Part shown: in pieces, positions 19,363 through 29,116 of the stretch
Numbering within the stretch: position 1 is the stretch's first letter
Layout of the letters: each line of letters starts with the position of its first letter
DNA from: Sphingomonas dokdonensis
GTDB lineage: Bacteria > Pseudomonadota > Alphaproteobacteria > Sphingomonadales > Sphingomonadaceae
NCBI RefSeq assembly: GCF_002197685.1
Contig: NZ_NBBI01000012.1
Location: 1-39,762, forward strand
Length of the DNA stretch: 39,762 bases
Reading direction: 5' to 3'
The notes under the pieces: generated by a model
Database searches by the model: none
The model's input: the letters and a program-made list of their open reading frames with translations, nothing else
Told to the model about the DNA's origin: nothing
Program-made: the position numbers and the translations under genes

Positions 19363-20946
19363 TCAATGGTGCGCGTCGGCGTCCAGTTCGGCCATGCCTT
19401 CATCGAGCTCGCGCAGCGCCTCGCCGCGCTCCCGCGCCGACAGATAGGCGTTGGCGCGGATCGCCGCACGCGCCGCCGCCATGCTTTCGCGTGCACTCGC
19501 CATGGCGGTCCGGCGGGCCACCTCGGCGCGGCGCATGGCGGCATCGGCATGATGCTGCGCCTCGGCCTGCGCGCGCGCGGCGCGGCGCTCAATCCGGTCG
19601 GTGCAGATGGTGATGCGGCGCTCGCCATCGATGGTGTCATGTTCGACGGTGGGCTCCACGCCGTCACCCGCGCAGGTGGCCGAGCGGATCGTAGGCACCG
19701 ACACGGTGACATGACCATCGTGCGCCCAGCGTGGCGGGGCGGGCGGGGTCGGCGGCGTGGGAACCGTGGCAGGCATGGCGGGCACTGCGGGTGCGTCCGG
19801 CGCCGTCACGGGCTCGGCCGGGACCGGGGGCGTCGGCGGCAGCGGATTGGCGGCAACGAAGGCGCGGGCGGCCTCGCCGCTGAACTCGGTGCGCTTGCCA
19901 TCGCGCACCACGACGACGCGCATGTCCTTGGTCGCCGGGGCGGTGTCCGGCGCGACGACCGGGAGCGCGGCCTGCGCGACCGTCTCCACGGTATCGCGCA
20001 CCCGCTCGGCGGCCTGGGTGCCCGAAGCGGTGAGGCCAAGCGCGCCGGTGCCGGTGGCGATCACGGCAGCCAGCCCCACGAGGGTTCGCTGGCGCGAGGG
20101 ACGCCCCTTGCCGAGCATCCGCAGCCGGCCCTTCAGATCGTCAACGGTATGGAGGTGACACGCCGCCGCGATCGCGCCGCCATGCGCGGCCTTCACGATC
20201 GCGCAGGCATAAGCATGGCGTGCACCGGCGCCGAGCTGCCCCAGCACGCGCGCATCATTGGCCATCTCCTGATCGGCGCGAAAGGCGCGAAAGGCATACC
20301 AGGCAAGCGGATTGAACCAGTGCAGCGCCAGCACGCTCAGCGCGAACCAGTTCGCGATCAGATCGCCGCGCGCATGGTGGCCAAGCTCGTGCGCCAGCGC
20401 CAGCCGCTGCTCGTCGGCATCGTAGCGCGCGGCAAAATCGCGCGGGAAGGCGACGAAGCGGCGCAGCACGCCGAACGCCAGCGGGCCGGTGGCGGCAGCG
20501 CTTTCGATCACCGTGACGCCGTGCGCCTGCTCAACCACGCTGGCGTGCGCCAGCAGCCGGCGGCGGAAGCGACGATAGGCGAGCACGTGCCAGCCGATGA
20601 ACGCCGCCGCGCCCAACCCCCACAGCACGGCAAGGGAAGAACCGAGCGACAGGAACTCGGGCACGGCGACGTCGCCGGCGGCAGGCGCGATGAACACCGT
20701 CACCTGCTCGCCGACCTGGGCAATCGGAGCGGCGAGCGCGCCGGCGATGGGAGCGGCGACCTGCTCGCGCACGCTTTCGGGGAGCGGTGGCAGAACGAGC
20801 CGCAGCAGCGGGAGGGACCAGAGCGCATAGGCCACCGGCGCGCCGAAGCTGCGCCGCACGGGGCCGCGCACCAGCAGCACCAATGCGATGAGGAGTGCGG
20901 AGGCGGCGAGCGCTTCGACCATCCAGGAGACGCCCGCGCCGCTCAT
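19363..20946 (-). CDS. M56-family (BlaR1/MecR1-like) membrane metallopeptidase
   Basis: A 527-residue sensor-type protein. N-terminal membrane helices (about 8-28, 36-52, 101-120) surround the zinc protease motif HELGH at 186-190, followed by a membrane-proximal helix with WFNPLAWYAFRAFRADQEMA, all typical of M56. A further helix lies near 285-305. The C-terminal part is proline-rich (about 365-415) and then Ala/Arg-rich and charged; it shows no penicillin-binding domain, unlike BlaR1 itself, so the sensed signal is unknown. The start overlaps the BlaI-type gene as ATGA. In this family the protease cleaves its partner repressor on activation. Confidence 0.88.
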   Translation of the reverse strand: MSGAGVSWMVEALAASALLIALVLLVRGPVRRSFGAPVAYALWSLPLLRLVLPPLPESVREQVAAPIAGALAAPIAQVGEQVTVFIAPAAGDVAVPEFLSLGSSLAVLWGLGAAAFIGWHVLAYRRFRRRLLAHASVVEQAHGVTVIESAAATGPLAFGVLRRFVAFPRDFAARYDADEQRLALAHELGHHARGDLIANWFALSVLALHWFNPLAWYAFRAFRADQEMANDARVLGQLGAGARHAYACAIVKAAHGGAIAAACHLHTVDDLKGRLRMLGKGRPSRQRTLVGLAAVIATGTGALGLTASGTQAAERVRDTVETVAQAALPVVAPDTAPATKDMRVVVVRDGKRTEFSGEAARAFVAANPLPPTPPVPAEPVTAPDAPAVPAMPATVPTPPTPPAPPRWAHDGHVTVSVPTIRSATCAGDGVEPTVEHDTIDGERRITICTDRIERRAARAQAEAQHHADAAMRRAEVARRTAMASARESMAAARAAIRANAYLSARERGEALRELDEGMAELDADAHH

Positions 20947-21311
20947 TGTTTCAGCGCCTTCAGGAGCGACTCGATTTCCGCAATGTCTTGCGCGGAAAGC
21001 TCGTCGCGTTCGGCGAGATGCGCGACGAGCGGCGTGAGCTTGCCGCCGAACAGACGGTCCATCAGCCGACGCGATTCGCCGGTAACGTAATCGCCGCGTT
21101 CGACCGCGGGGCGGTAAAGGTAGCGCCGGCCATCCGCTTCATGCGTGATGGCGTTCTTGGCGAGCAGGCGGCCGAGCAGCGTCTTGACGGTGTTGGTGCT
21201 CCAGCCGCGATCGGGATCGACCCGCTCGGCCACGTCCTGCGCGGTGAGCGGGCTATCGTCCCACAGCACCTCCATCACCGCATGTTCGGCATCGCTGATC
21301 CGTTCGGCCAC
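20943..21311 (-). CDS. BlaI/MecI/CopY-family transcriptional repressor
   Basis: A 122-residue winged-helix repressor with ISDAEHAVMEVLWD at the start, the recognition-helix region WSTNTVKTLLGRLLAKN and the GRRYLYRPAV wing, all signatures of the BlaI family. The open frame begins with a TTG at 21329, but AGGAGG sits inside that extension, eight bases before the GTG at 21311, which is therefore the true start. It forms a pair with the M56 peptidase downstream. Two palindromes of the family's operator type lie in its promoter, so autoregulation is expected. Confidence 0.9.
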   Translation of the reverse strand: MAERISDAEHAVMEVLWDDSPLTAQDVAERVDPDRGWSTNTVKTLLGRLLAKNAITHEADGRRYLYRPAVERGDYVTGESRRLMDRLFGGKLTPLVAHLAERDELSAQDIAEIESLLKALKQ

Positions 21312-21328
21312 GTCTCGATCCTCCTGCA

Positions 21329-21366
21329 ACTACAGATGTAGTCACATTGATTACAGGCGTAGTCAA
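21329..21366 (-). promoter_or_regulatory. Two BlaI-type operators over the promoter
   Basis: ACTACAGATGTAGT (21329-21342) is a perfect palindrome containing TACA-N2-TGTA, the BlaI/MecI operator form. A second, imperfect copy ATTACAGGCGTAGT (21350-21363) lies with its centre exactly 21 bp away, two helical turns. On the minus strand TTGACT (21366-21361) could be the -35 box, with a weak -10 overlapping the first operator. A repressor bound here would block this promoter. Assignment to the adjacent repressor is inference. Confidence 0.75.
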
Positions 21367-21398
21367 GTAGAAGTAGTGATTCCAACGGGACGAACGAT

Positions 21399-21507
21399 CG
21401 TCATCCCGGCCTTGCGCCGGGATCCATGGGCCCGCGCATGCTGAGGCTGGAAGAACGAGCGACAGCTCACGCGGATGGCTGGATCCCGGCGCAGGGCTGG
21501 GATGACG
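21399..21507. repeat. Palindromic intergenic element, copy 2
   Basis: A 28-base arm at 21399-21426 (beginning CGTCATCCCGGCCTTGCGCC) is matched in inverted orientation at 21480-21507, with two mismatches in 28. The inner part is about 53 bases. It lies between the ftsK stop and the BlaI promoter and shares TCATCCCGG and overall size (about 105 bp) with the element at 15914-16016. Confidence 0.65.
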
Positions 21508-21573
21508 TGCGCGTGCGCGTGCGGAGGCGATCGGATAAACAAGGCGGAGGGAGTATAACGACGCGCTAGTGCG

Positions 21574-23883
21574 TCAAACCGGATGGCCCTCGGTATCGCG
21601 CAGCACTTCGCGGCGGCCGACATGGTCGGGGCGGCTGACGATACCGTCCTTTTCCATTCGTTCGATCAGCCGCGCGGCGGAATTGTAGCCGATGCGCAAT
21701 TGGCGCTGGAGCCAGGAAGTCGACGCCTTCTGGCTCTCACAGACCAGCTGGATCGCGGCGCGATATTGCTGGTCCTCGGCCGAATCCTCACCGGTCGGCG
21801 CGCCTTCGATTTCGAAGCTCTGCTCGGGCTCCTCGGTGACGGAGGAAATGTAATCGGGCGTGCCCTGCGCGCGCCAATGGTCGGTGACGGTCTGCACTTC
21901 CTCGTCGCTGACGAACGGGCCGTGGACGCGCACGATGCCCTTGCCACCGGGCATGTAGAGCATGTCGCCCTTGCCCAGCAGTTGCTCGGCGCCCTGCTCG
22001 CCCAGGATGGTGCGCGAATCGATCTTGGAGGTGACGTGGAAGCTGATGCGGGTCGGCAGGTTCGCCTTGATCACGCCGGTGATGACGTCGACCGACGGGC
22101 GCTGCGTCGCCATAATGAGGTGGATGCCGGCGGCGCGCGCCTTTTGCGCAAGACGCTGGATGAGGAATTCGACTTCCTTGCCGGCGGTCATCATCAGGTC
22201 GGCAAGCTCGTCGACGATCACGACGATCTGCGGCAGCACCTGATAATCGAGCTGCTCCTCTTCATAGACTGGGCGGCCGTTCTCGTCCCAACCCGACTGC
22301 ACCTTGCGCCCCAGCGGCGCGCCCTTGGCCTTGGCGGCGCGGACCTTGTCGTTGAAGCCGGCCAGGCTGCGCACGCCGAGCGAGGACATCTGGCGGTAGC
22401 GGTCCTCCATCTGCTCCACGGCCCATTTCAGCGCGCGCACGGCCTTCGCCGGATCGGTGACGACGGGGGAGAGGAGATGCGGAATGTCGTCGTACATCGA
22501 CAGTTCGAGCATCTTCGGATCGATCATGATCATGCGGCACTGATCTGGGGTGAGCCGATACAGCAGCGACAGGATCATCGCGTTGAGACCGACCGACTTG
22601 CCCGAGCCGGTGGTACCCGCGACCAGTAGGTGCGGCATCGGCGCGAGATCGGCGATGACGGGATCGCCCGCAATGTTCTTGCCCAGGATCACCGGCAGTT
22701 GCGCGTTCTGATCCTCAAACGCCTGGCTGCCGATCAGCTCGTGCAGCGACACCGTCTCGCGCTTCGGATTGGGCAGTTCGATGCCGATCACGGTGCGGCC
22801 CGGAATGGTTGCGACGCGCGCCGAGATCGCGCTCATGTTCCGGGCGATATCGTCGGCCAGGCTGATGACGCGCGTCGCCTTGATGCCGGGCGCGGGCTCC
22901 AGCTCGTACATCGTCACCACGGGGCCTGGGCGCACCTCGACGATCGAACCCTTGACGTTGAAATCGTCGAGCACCGTCTCGAGCAGGCGCGCGTTGCGCT
23001 CCAACGCGGTCTTGTCGATCTGCGCATTCTTGGAGGGCGGTGCCGGGGTGAGCATGTCGAGCGTCGGCAGCTCGTAATCGTCGCGTAGCGCCAGCTTCGT
23101 CTGGCGCGGCTCCTTGCCCGCGCCGGCCGTCGCGGGCGGCGCGGTGCGATCGTTGATGACCGGTGCGGGGCGATTGTCGGGCTGCGCGGTGGCGCGCGGC
23201 TCGATGCGGCGCGGCTGTTCGACCGGCGCGTCATCCGCATCCTCGTCCCACGCTTCTTCGGCGCCGGGCAGCGCGAGCCGCGGGCGACGGCGCGGAATCC
23301 AGCCACGCGGCAGATCCACCTCAAGGCTGCGGCCCCAGACCACCGCGCCGGCAAGCCCGGTCACCATGCCGAGCGCGACGATGCTCCACCAGGTGACCAG
23401 CGGGTTCTGCGCGAAGGCCAGTGCCCAGCGCGCGGCCGCGACGCCGCCGAGGCCGATTGCCCCGCCCCAGCCGAACGGCAGCGCCAGCACCGCCTCGTCC
23501 GACACGCAGGCGAGCGCCACCGCCATCAGCGACACGCCAAGCAGCGCCTGGCGCAGCATCCGCTTCCACGCGCCCGCCGGCTGATCGCGCCACAACCGCA
23601 GGCCGATCACCGGGCCGATCGGCAGCAACAGCGCGACGGCGGGACCAAAGGTGGTGAGCGCGAGATCGGCGAACCACGCGCCCGGCGCACCCAGCAGGTT
23701 GCCGGTCACCCCGGCAGCAGCCGCGGTGTTCAGCGCGCTGTCGCCCGGGCGATAGCTCGCCAGCGCCAGCGCCATCAGCACGGTGCCGACGAACAGGATG
23801 ATGGCGGTGGCCAGCGCGCCGCTGCGCACCGCCCCCGCCTTCACCGTTTCGCGCCACAAGGACGGTTGCGCCCTGCTCGCCAT
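21574..23883 (-). CDS. ftsK: DNA translocase FtsK/SpoIIIE
   Basis: Anchors at the division septum and pumps DNA to resolve chromosome dimers and clear the division site. With the ATG at 23883 the protein has 769 residues. Four N-terminal membrane helices lie in the first 190 residues, then a linker rich in P, A and R, then the motor with Walker A (AGTTGSGKSVGLN) and Walker B (IVIVDELADLMM), and the DNA-reading gamma winged helix (LQRQLRIGYNSAARLIERME). The frame is open to 24048, but ATG 23883 is preceded by GAAGG and gives the usual N-terminus. It diverges from rnhB across about 220 bases. Confidence 0.94.
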   Translation of the reverse strand: MASRAQPSLWRETVKAGAVRSGALATAIILFVGTVLMALALASYRPGDSALNTAAAAGVTGNLLGAPGAWFADLALTTFGPAVALLLPIGPVIGLRLWRDQPAGAWKRMLRQALLGVSLMAVALACVSDEAVLALPFGWGGAIGLGGVAAARWALAFAQNPLVTWWSIVALGMVTGLAGAVVWGRSLEVDLPRGWIPRRRPRLALPGAEEAWDEDADDAPVEQPRRIEPRATAQPDNRPAPVINDRTAPPATAGAGKEPRQTKLALRDDYELPTLDMLTPAPPSKNAQIDKTALERNARLLETVLDDFNVKGSIVEVRPGPVVTMYELEPAPGIKATRVISLADDIARNMSAISARVATIPGRTVIGIELPNPKRETVSLHELIGSQAFEDQNAQLPVILGKNIAGDPVIADLAPMPHLLVAGTTGSGKSVGLNAMILSLLYRLTPDQCRMIMIDPKMLELSMYDDIPHLLSPVVTDPAKAVRALKWAVEQMEDRYRQMSSLGVRSLAGFNDKVRAAKAKGAPLGRKVQSGWDENGRPVYEEEQLDYQVLPQIVVIVDELADLMMTAGKEVEFLIQRLAQKARAAGIHLIMATQRPSVDVITGVIKANLPTRISFHVTSKIDSRTILGEQGAEQLLGKGDMLYMPGGKGIVRVHGPFVSDEEVQTVTDHWRAQGTPDYISSVTEEPEQSFEIEGAPTGEDSAEDQQYRAAIQLVCESQKASTSWLQRQLRIGYNSAARLIERMEKDGIVSRPDHVGRREVLRDTEGHPV

Positions 23884-24107
23884 GCCTTCAACGCCCCCGA
23901 GAATGTGGTAAAAATCAGTGGCGTGATAATCCGCCCCGGCGAGTCCGCCGTCAAGCGGCGGGCCTGATCGGGCCATCGTTCGCCGGCAAGTGTGACGGCA
24001 AGGGCACGCCCGCGCCGCCACCCGCCTCGCCGGCGCGACCGGCGCCATTCTGCCCGCCGCCGCAACTTGCTACAGCGGGCCATCACTGTCTCGAGAGCGC
24101 CTGCCCC

Positions 24108-24714
24108 ATGCCCGGTTTGAAGCACGAACGCCTGTATCTCGCCCCCGTCGTCGGGGTGGACGAGGCCGGGCGCGGGCCGCTTGCCGGGCCGGTGGTGGCG
24201 GCGGCGGTGATTCTGCCGACACGCGGCGTGCCGCGCGGCATCGACGATTCGAAGAAAGTGCCCGCGGCGGAGCGCGCGCGGCTGTGCGCGCGAATCACCG
24301 ATTGCGCGATCGTGGGTGTCGGCATCGTCGAGGCGGACGAGATCGACACGCTCAACATTTATTGGGCGACGATGAAGGCGATGACGCTGGCGGTGGACCA
24401 GATCGCGGCGACGCTGGGCTGCGCGCCCGGCCATGTGCTGGTCGATGGCAATCGCCTGCCGCGCTGGGGCTATGCCGCCACGCCGATCGTCGGGGGCGAT
24501 TCGCAGAGCCGCTCGATCGCCGCCGCCTCCATCGTGGCGAAGCACACGCGCGACACGATCATGCTCGCGCATCACGAATCATATCCGCACTACGGCTGGG
24601 CCTCGAACAAGGGCTATGGCTGCCCCGCGCATCGCCGCGCGCTGATCGAACACGGCCCCTCGCCGCTCCATCGCCGCAGCTTCGCACCGGTCGCGCAGAC
24701 GGTTCTTCCGCTCT

Positions 24715-24716
<2 letters not shown>
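24108..24716 (+). CDS. rnhB: Ribonuclease HII
   Basis: Cleaves RNA in RNA:DNA hybrids and removes single ribonucleotides from DNA. The 202-residue protein has the catalytic D18 and E19 in GVDEAGRGPLAGPVV and D113 in LVDGNRLP, plus SIVAKHTRD and HYGWASNKGY in the C-terminal half. The ATG at 24108 is taken. It lies directly before ccrM on the same strand, but 176 bases with several GANTC sites separate the two, so ccrM probably has its own promoter. Confidence 0.95.
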
Positions 24717-26032
<1,316 letters not shown>

Positions 26033-26091
26033 TCGGCTACGCCACCCGCGGCAGCGGCTCGCTTCTGCCGCCGCTCGTTTGAGGGTTCCCG

Positions 26092-27138
26092 ATGCATCTC
26101 CTGCCCACCCAATTCGTCGATGCGCCGTTCGCCTATCCCGATGGCGCGGTCAGCCGGCTGGCGGGCGGAATGCAATGGTTTGCCGCTTATGAGGTGCGCG
26201 AGAGTGGGGCCAAGCGCATCGTGCCGGTCGCCGAGGTCGCGTCGCTGGGCGAACGCGCCGCGCAGCGGCACGCGCGCATCGTGGCGCCACGCCCGGCGCT
26301 GACGCTGGGCGCGCGGACGCTGCGCTTCGACCAGCCGGTGGTTGCGGGTATCCTCAACATGACGCCCGACAGCTTCTCGGACGGCGGCGTGCACCGCGAC
26401 GATCCGGTGGCGGCGACATCGGCCGGCATGGTGATGGCCGGCGCGGGCGCGGGGCTGATCGACGTGGGCGGCGAATCGACCCGGCCAGGCGCGACAACGG
26501 TGTGGGAGCAGGACGAGGCAACCCGCGTGGTGCCGGTGATCGAGCGGCTGGCCGCGGCGGGCGCGCTCGTCTCGATCGACACGCGCAAGGCGCTGGTGAT
26601 GGAGCGCGCGCTCGCCGCGGGCGCCGCAATCGTCAACGACGTGTCCGCCCTGCTGTGGGACAAACGCGCACTCGGGATCGTCGCCGACGCCGGCTGCCCG
26701 GTGATCATCATGCACTCGCCCGATCCGGAAAAGGGCGGGCACGGCAGCGGCGGCTATCGCGACGTGCTGGTGGACGTGTTCGACTGGCTGGAGCGCCGGA
26801 TCGACGCGCTGGTCGCCGCCGGGATCGATCGCACCCGGATCATCGTCGATCCGGGCATCGGCTTCGGCAAGTCGCTCCAGGACAATCTGGCGCTGATCAA
26901 CGGGCTTGCGATCTTCCACGGTCTCGGCTGCCCGATCATGCTCGGCGCCAGCCGCAAGCGGCTGATCGGCGCGCTCTCCAACGAAGCGCCAGTGAGTGAG
27001 CGGCTCGGCGGTTCGGTGGCGCTGGCGCTGAAGGGCGCGGAAGCTGGCGTGCAGCTCCTGCGCGTTCATGATGTTGCGGAAACGGTGCAGGCGCTACGCG
27101 TCTGGCGCGGGCTGCGCGACCGGGCGTTCGTGGGATGA
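26092..27138 (+). CDS. folP: Dihydropteroate synthase
   Basis: Joins p-aminobenzoate to the pterin pyrophosphate in folate synthesis and is the sulfonamide target. The TIM-barrel enzyme has NMTPDSFSDGG at about 89-99, GGESTRPGA at about 126-134 and SIDTRKALV and GIGFGKSLQDN further on. At 348 residues it is longer than the about 280 of E. coli FolP; the extra 80 residues are an N-terminal segment of a kind seen in some alphaproteobacteria. It begins 59 bases after ccrM and may be co-transcribed. Confidence 0.95.
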   Translation: MHLLPTQFVDAPFAYPDGAVSRLAGGMQWFAAYEVRESGAKRIVPVAEVASLGERAAQRHARIVAPRPALTLGARTLRFDQPVVAGILNMTPDSFSDGGVHRDDPVAATSAGMVMAGAGAGLIDVGGESTRPGATTVWEQDEATRVVPVIERLAAAGALVSIDTRKALVMERALAAGAAIVNDVSALLWDKRALGIVADAGCPVIIMHSPDPEKGGHGSGGYRDVLVDVFDWLERRIDALVAAGIDRTRIIVDPGIGFGKSLQDNLALINGLAIFHGLGCPIMLGASRKRLIGALSNEAPVSERLGGSVALALKGAEAGVQLLRVHDVAETVQALRVWRGLRDRAFVG

Positions 27139-27208
27139 GCATGCGGCGCACCGCCATGCAGCGTCGCTCCCGCAGCGGTGAAGATCGCGAAAACGGGACG
27201 CAACGCTG

Positions 27209-27913
27209 ATGTGCGTCGTCGCCCTCGCCCTCGACGCTCACCCACACTGGCGTCTCGTCGTTGCCGGCAATCGCGACGAGTTTCATGTCCGCGCCTCGGC
27301 CCCGCTCGCCCGCTGGGACGAAGCGCCGCACGTCATCGGCGGGCGCGATCTGGTGTCCGGCGGCGGCTGGATCGGCGTATCCGAAACGGGGCGGTTTGCG
27401 GTCGTCACCAACGTGGCCGGCTATCCCCGCGGCAAGGACGCACCTTCGCGCGGCGCATTGGTGGCGGATTACCTGCGCGACGGCACGTTGCCCGACGATG
27501 CCGCCTTGCCGGCATTCGGTGGCTTCAGCCTGATGACGGTCGGCGAGGCGGCGGATTTCCGATCCAACCGCCCGACGCTCATCCACCAGCCCCTCGCCGC
27601 CGGGCTGCATGGCATCTCGAACGGCCCGCTCGATCCGCCCTGGCCGCGCACCCGCACGTTGACCGCCGCACTGGGAGACTGGCTGGACGCGGACACTGCA
27701 CCTGACGCGCTGCTCGCGACACTCGCAGACGAAACAAGCGTGGTCGAGGGCGAGCGACCCGTCTTTATCCGCGATGCGGTGTACGGCACGCGATGCAGCA
27801 CGGTGATCGCGATCGCCCACGATGGCAGCGGCACGATGATCGAGCGCCGCTTCGACGCGGGCGGCATGGCGGCCGGCGAGACACGCCTCGACGTCGCCTG
27901 GCCGGGGCGCTGA
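27209..27913 (+). CDS. NRDE/TANGO2-family protein
   Basis: A 234-residue protein starting MCVVALALDAHPHWRLVVAG followed by NRDEFHVR. The NRDE motif and the cysteine at position 2 are family hallmarks; by analogy with Ntn hydrolases the cysteine may be the catalytic nucleophile after Met removal. The family includes human TANGO2, whose role is debated (haem or lipid handling). The C-terminal part has the family-typical VYGTRCSTVI. It lies 70 bases after folP. Confidence 0.87.
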   Translation: MCVVALALDAHPHWRLVVAGNRDEFHVRASAPLARWDEAPHVIGGRDLVSGGGWIGVSETGRFAVVTNVAGYPRGKDAPSRGALVADYLRDGTLPDDAALPAFGGFSLMTVGEAADFRSNRPTLIHQPLAAGLHGISNGPLDPPWPRTRTLTAALGDWLDADTAPDALLATLADETSVVEGERPVFIRDAVYGTRCSTVIAIAHDGSGTMIERRFDAGGMAAGETRLDVAWPGR

Positions 27914-27992
27914 TCGAGCGCAGGGGACGGCCCATTGCCGCGTCGCCCCAATCGATGTCATCATGCCCGCTTACGGTTCCGGGAGCAGACGC

Positions 27993-28568
27993 ATGTCGAT
28001 CGCCACGGCCATGATACCGACGGGTTTCTCGATCATCACCATCGGCACGCCGGGGCACGCCGCGCCCGCCTGGAACACTCGGCTGCGCTGGCCTCCGCAG
28101 GGGGACGCGCATGTCGTGCTGGATAGCAGCGCGCGTCGCGGCATCTGGGCCGCGCAGCTCGACGCGGCGGTGATGCGCGCCGATCGTGCCGTCGTGCTGG
28201 TGGCGGAGGGGGTCGGCTGCCACGCCGCCTCGTGGTGGGCGCGGCTGTCGCCGGCGAGCTATGTGTCGCGCGTTGCGGGCGCGCTGCTGTTCGATCCGCC
28301 AACGGTCGATGAACAGGACGACGGGGCTTATGCCTCTCCCTCGATCACGCTGCCCTTCCCGTCCATCGTCCTTGCCGAGCATGCGCCACAGCTGGCCGCC
28401 GCCACCATCGCAAGCTGGGGCAGCCGGCTGATCGACGGTCGCCGCCAGCGGCATGGCGAGCCACGCGCCTGGCAAAACGCGCAGCGGCTGATCGGCCGCC
28501 TGACGAACAAGGTGGTGGAGCGCGACGTCGCGCGTATCCTCGCGCTCAATCCGAACGCCCGCCCCTGA
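27993..28568 (+). CDS. RBBP9/YdeN-like alpha/beta hydrolase, apparently inactive
   Basis: A 191-residue alpha/beta-hydrolase-like protein. The RBBP9/YdeN fold is suggested by the strand and elbow VVLVAEGVGCHAASWWARL, where active members have VAHSLGC: the nucleophilic serine position is G73 here and the preceding histidine E72. The usual DDPY acid and GHIN histidine segments near the C-terminus are also not recognisable. The protein is therefore likely a non-catalytic paralogue or has a changed function. ATG 27993 is chosen over 27963 because GGGAG lies before it. Confidence 0.65.
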   Translation: MSIATAMIPTGFSIITIGTPGHAAPAWNTRLRWPPQGDAHVVLDSSARRGIWAAQLDAAVMRADRAVVLVAEGVGCHAASWWARLSPASYVSRVAGALLFDPPTVDEQDDGAYASPSITLPFPSIVLAEHAPQLAAATIASWGSRLIDGRRQRHGEPRAWQNAQRLIGRLTNKVVERDVARILALNPNARP

Positions 28569-28639
28569 TCGCGCGCTTGCGAGCGGCAGAGGCGCCTTGC
28601 CTGTTGCCCTGCCCATAACGCCTCGCTAACCGCCAAGGC

Positions 28640-29116
28640 ATGACCCTTGTCGGCATCATCATGGGCTCGACCTCCGATTGGGAGACGATGCGGCACGCGG
28701 CCGAGACGCTGGACGCGCTCGGCATCGCACATGAGGCGCGCGTCGTCTCCGCGCATCGCACCCCCCAGCGGCTGTACGATTACGCCACGGGCGCCGCGGA
28801 CCGCGGGCTGAAGGTGATCGTCGCGGGCGCCGGCGGCGCAGCGCATCTTCCCGGCATGGCCGCGGCGATGACGCACCTGCCGGTGCTCGGCGTGCCGGTC
28901 GAGTCCAAGGCGCTGAAGGGCATGGATAGCCTGCTTTCGATCGCGCAAATGCCCGGCGGCATCCCGGTCGGCACGTTGGCGATCGGCAAGGCCGGCGCGA
29001 TCAACGCCGGCCTGCTCGCCGCCGCGATCCTCGCCATTGGCGACGAGGCACTTGCCGATCGGCTGAAGGCGTGGCGCGCCGCGCAGACCGACAGCGTCGC
29101 GGAGCTGCCCGCATGA
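28640..29116 (+). CDS. purE: N5-carboxyaminoimidazole ribonucleotide mutase
   Basis: Moves the carboxyl group from N5-CAIR to CAIR in purine synthesis. The 158-residue protein has GSTSDW at 9-14, SAHRTP at about 42-47 with the catalytic histidine, and [17 protein letters not shown]. These are the complete class I PurE motifs. Its stop overlaps the purK start (ATGA), so the two are translationally coupled. Confidence 0.96.
   Translation: MTLVGIIMGSTSDWETMRHAAETLDALGIAHEARVVSAHRTPQRLYDYATGAADRGLKVIVAGAGGAAHLPGMAAAMTHLPVLGVPVESKALKGMDSLLSIAQMPGGIPVGTLAIGKAGAINAGLLAAAILAIGDEALADRLKAWRAAQTDSVAELPA

Noticed and set aside
19366..21090. A 574-codon plus-strand open frame opposite the M56 gene
   Set aside because: Its length comes from the complementary codon bias of the real M56 and BlaI genes on the other strand; the protein is low-complexity and unrecognisable.
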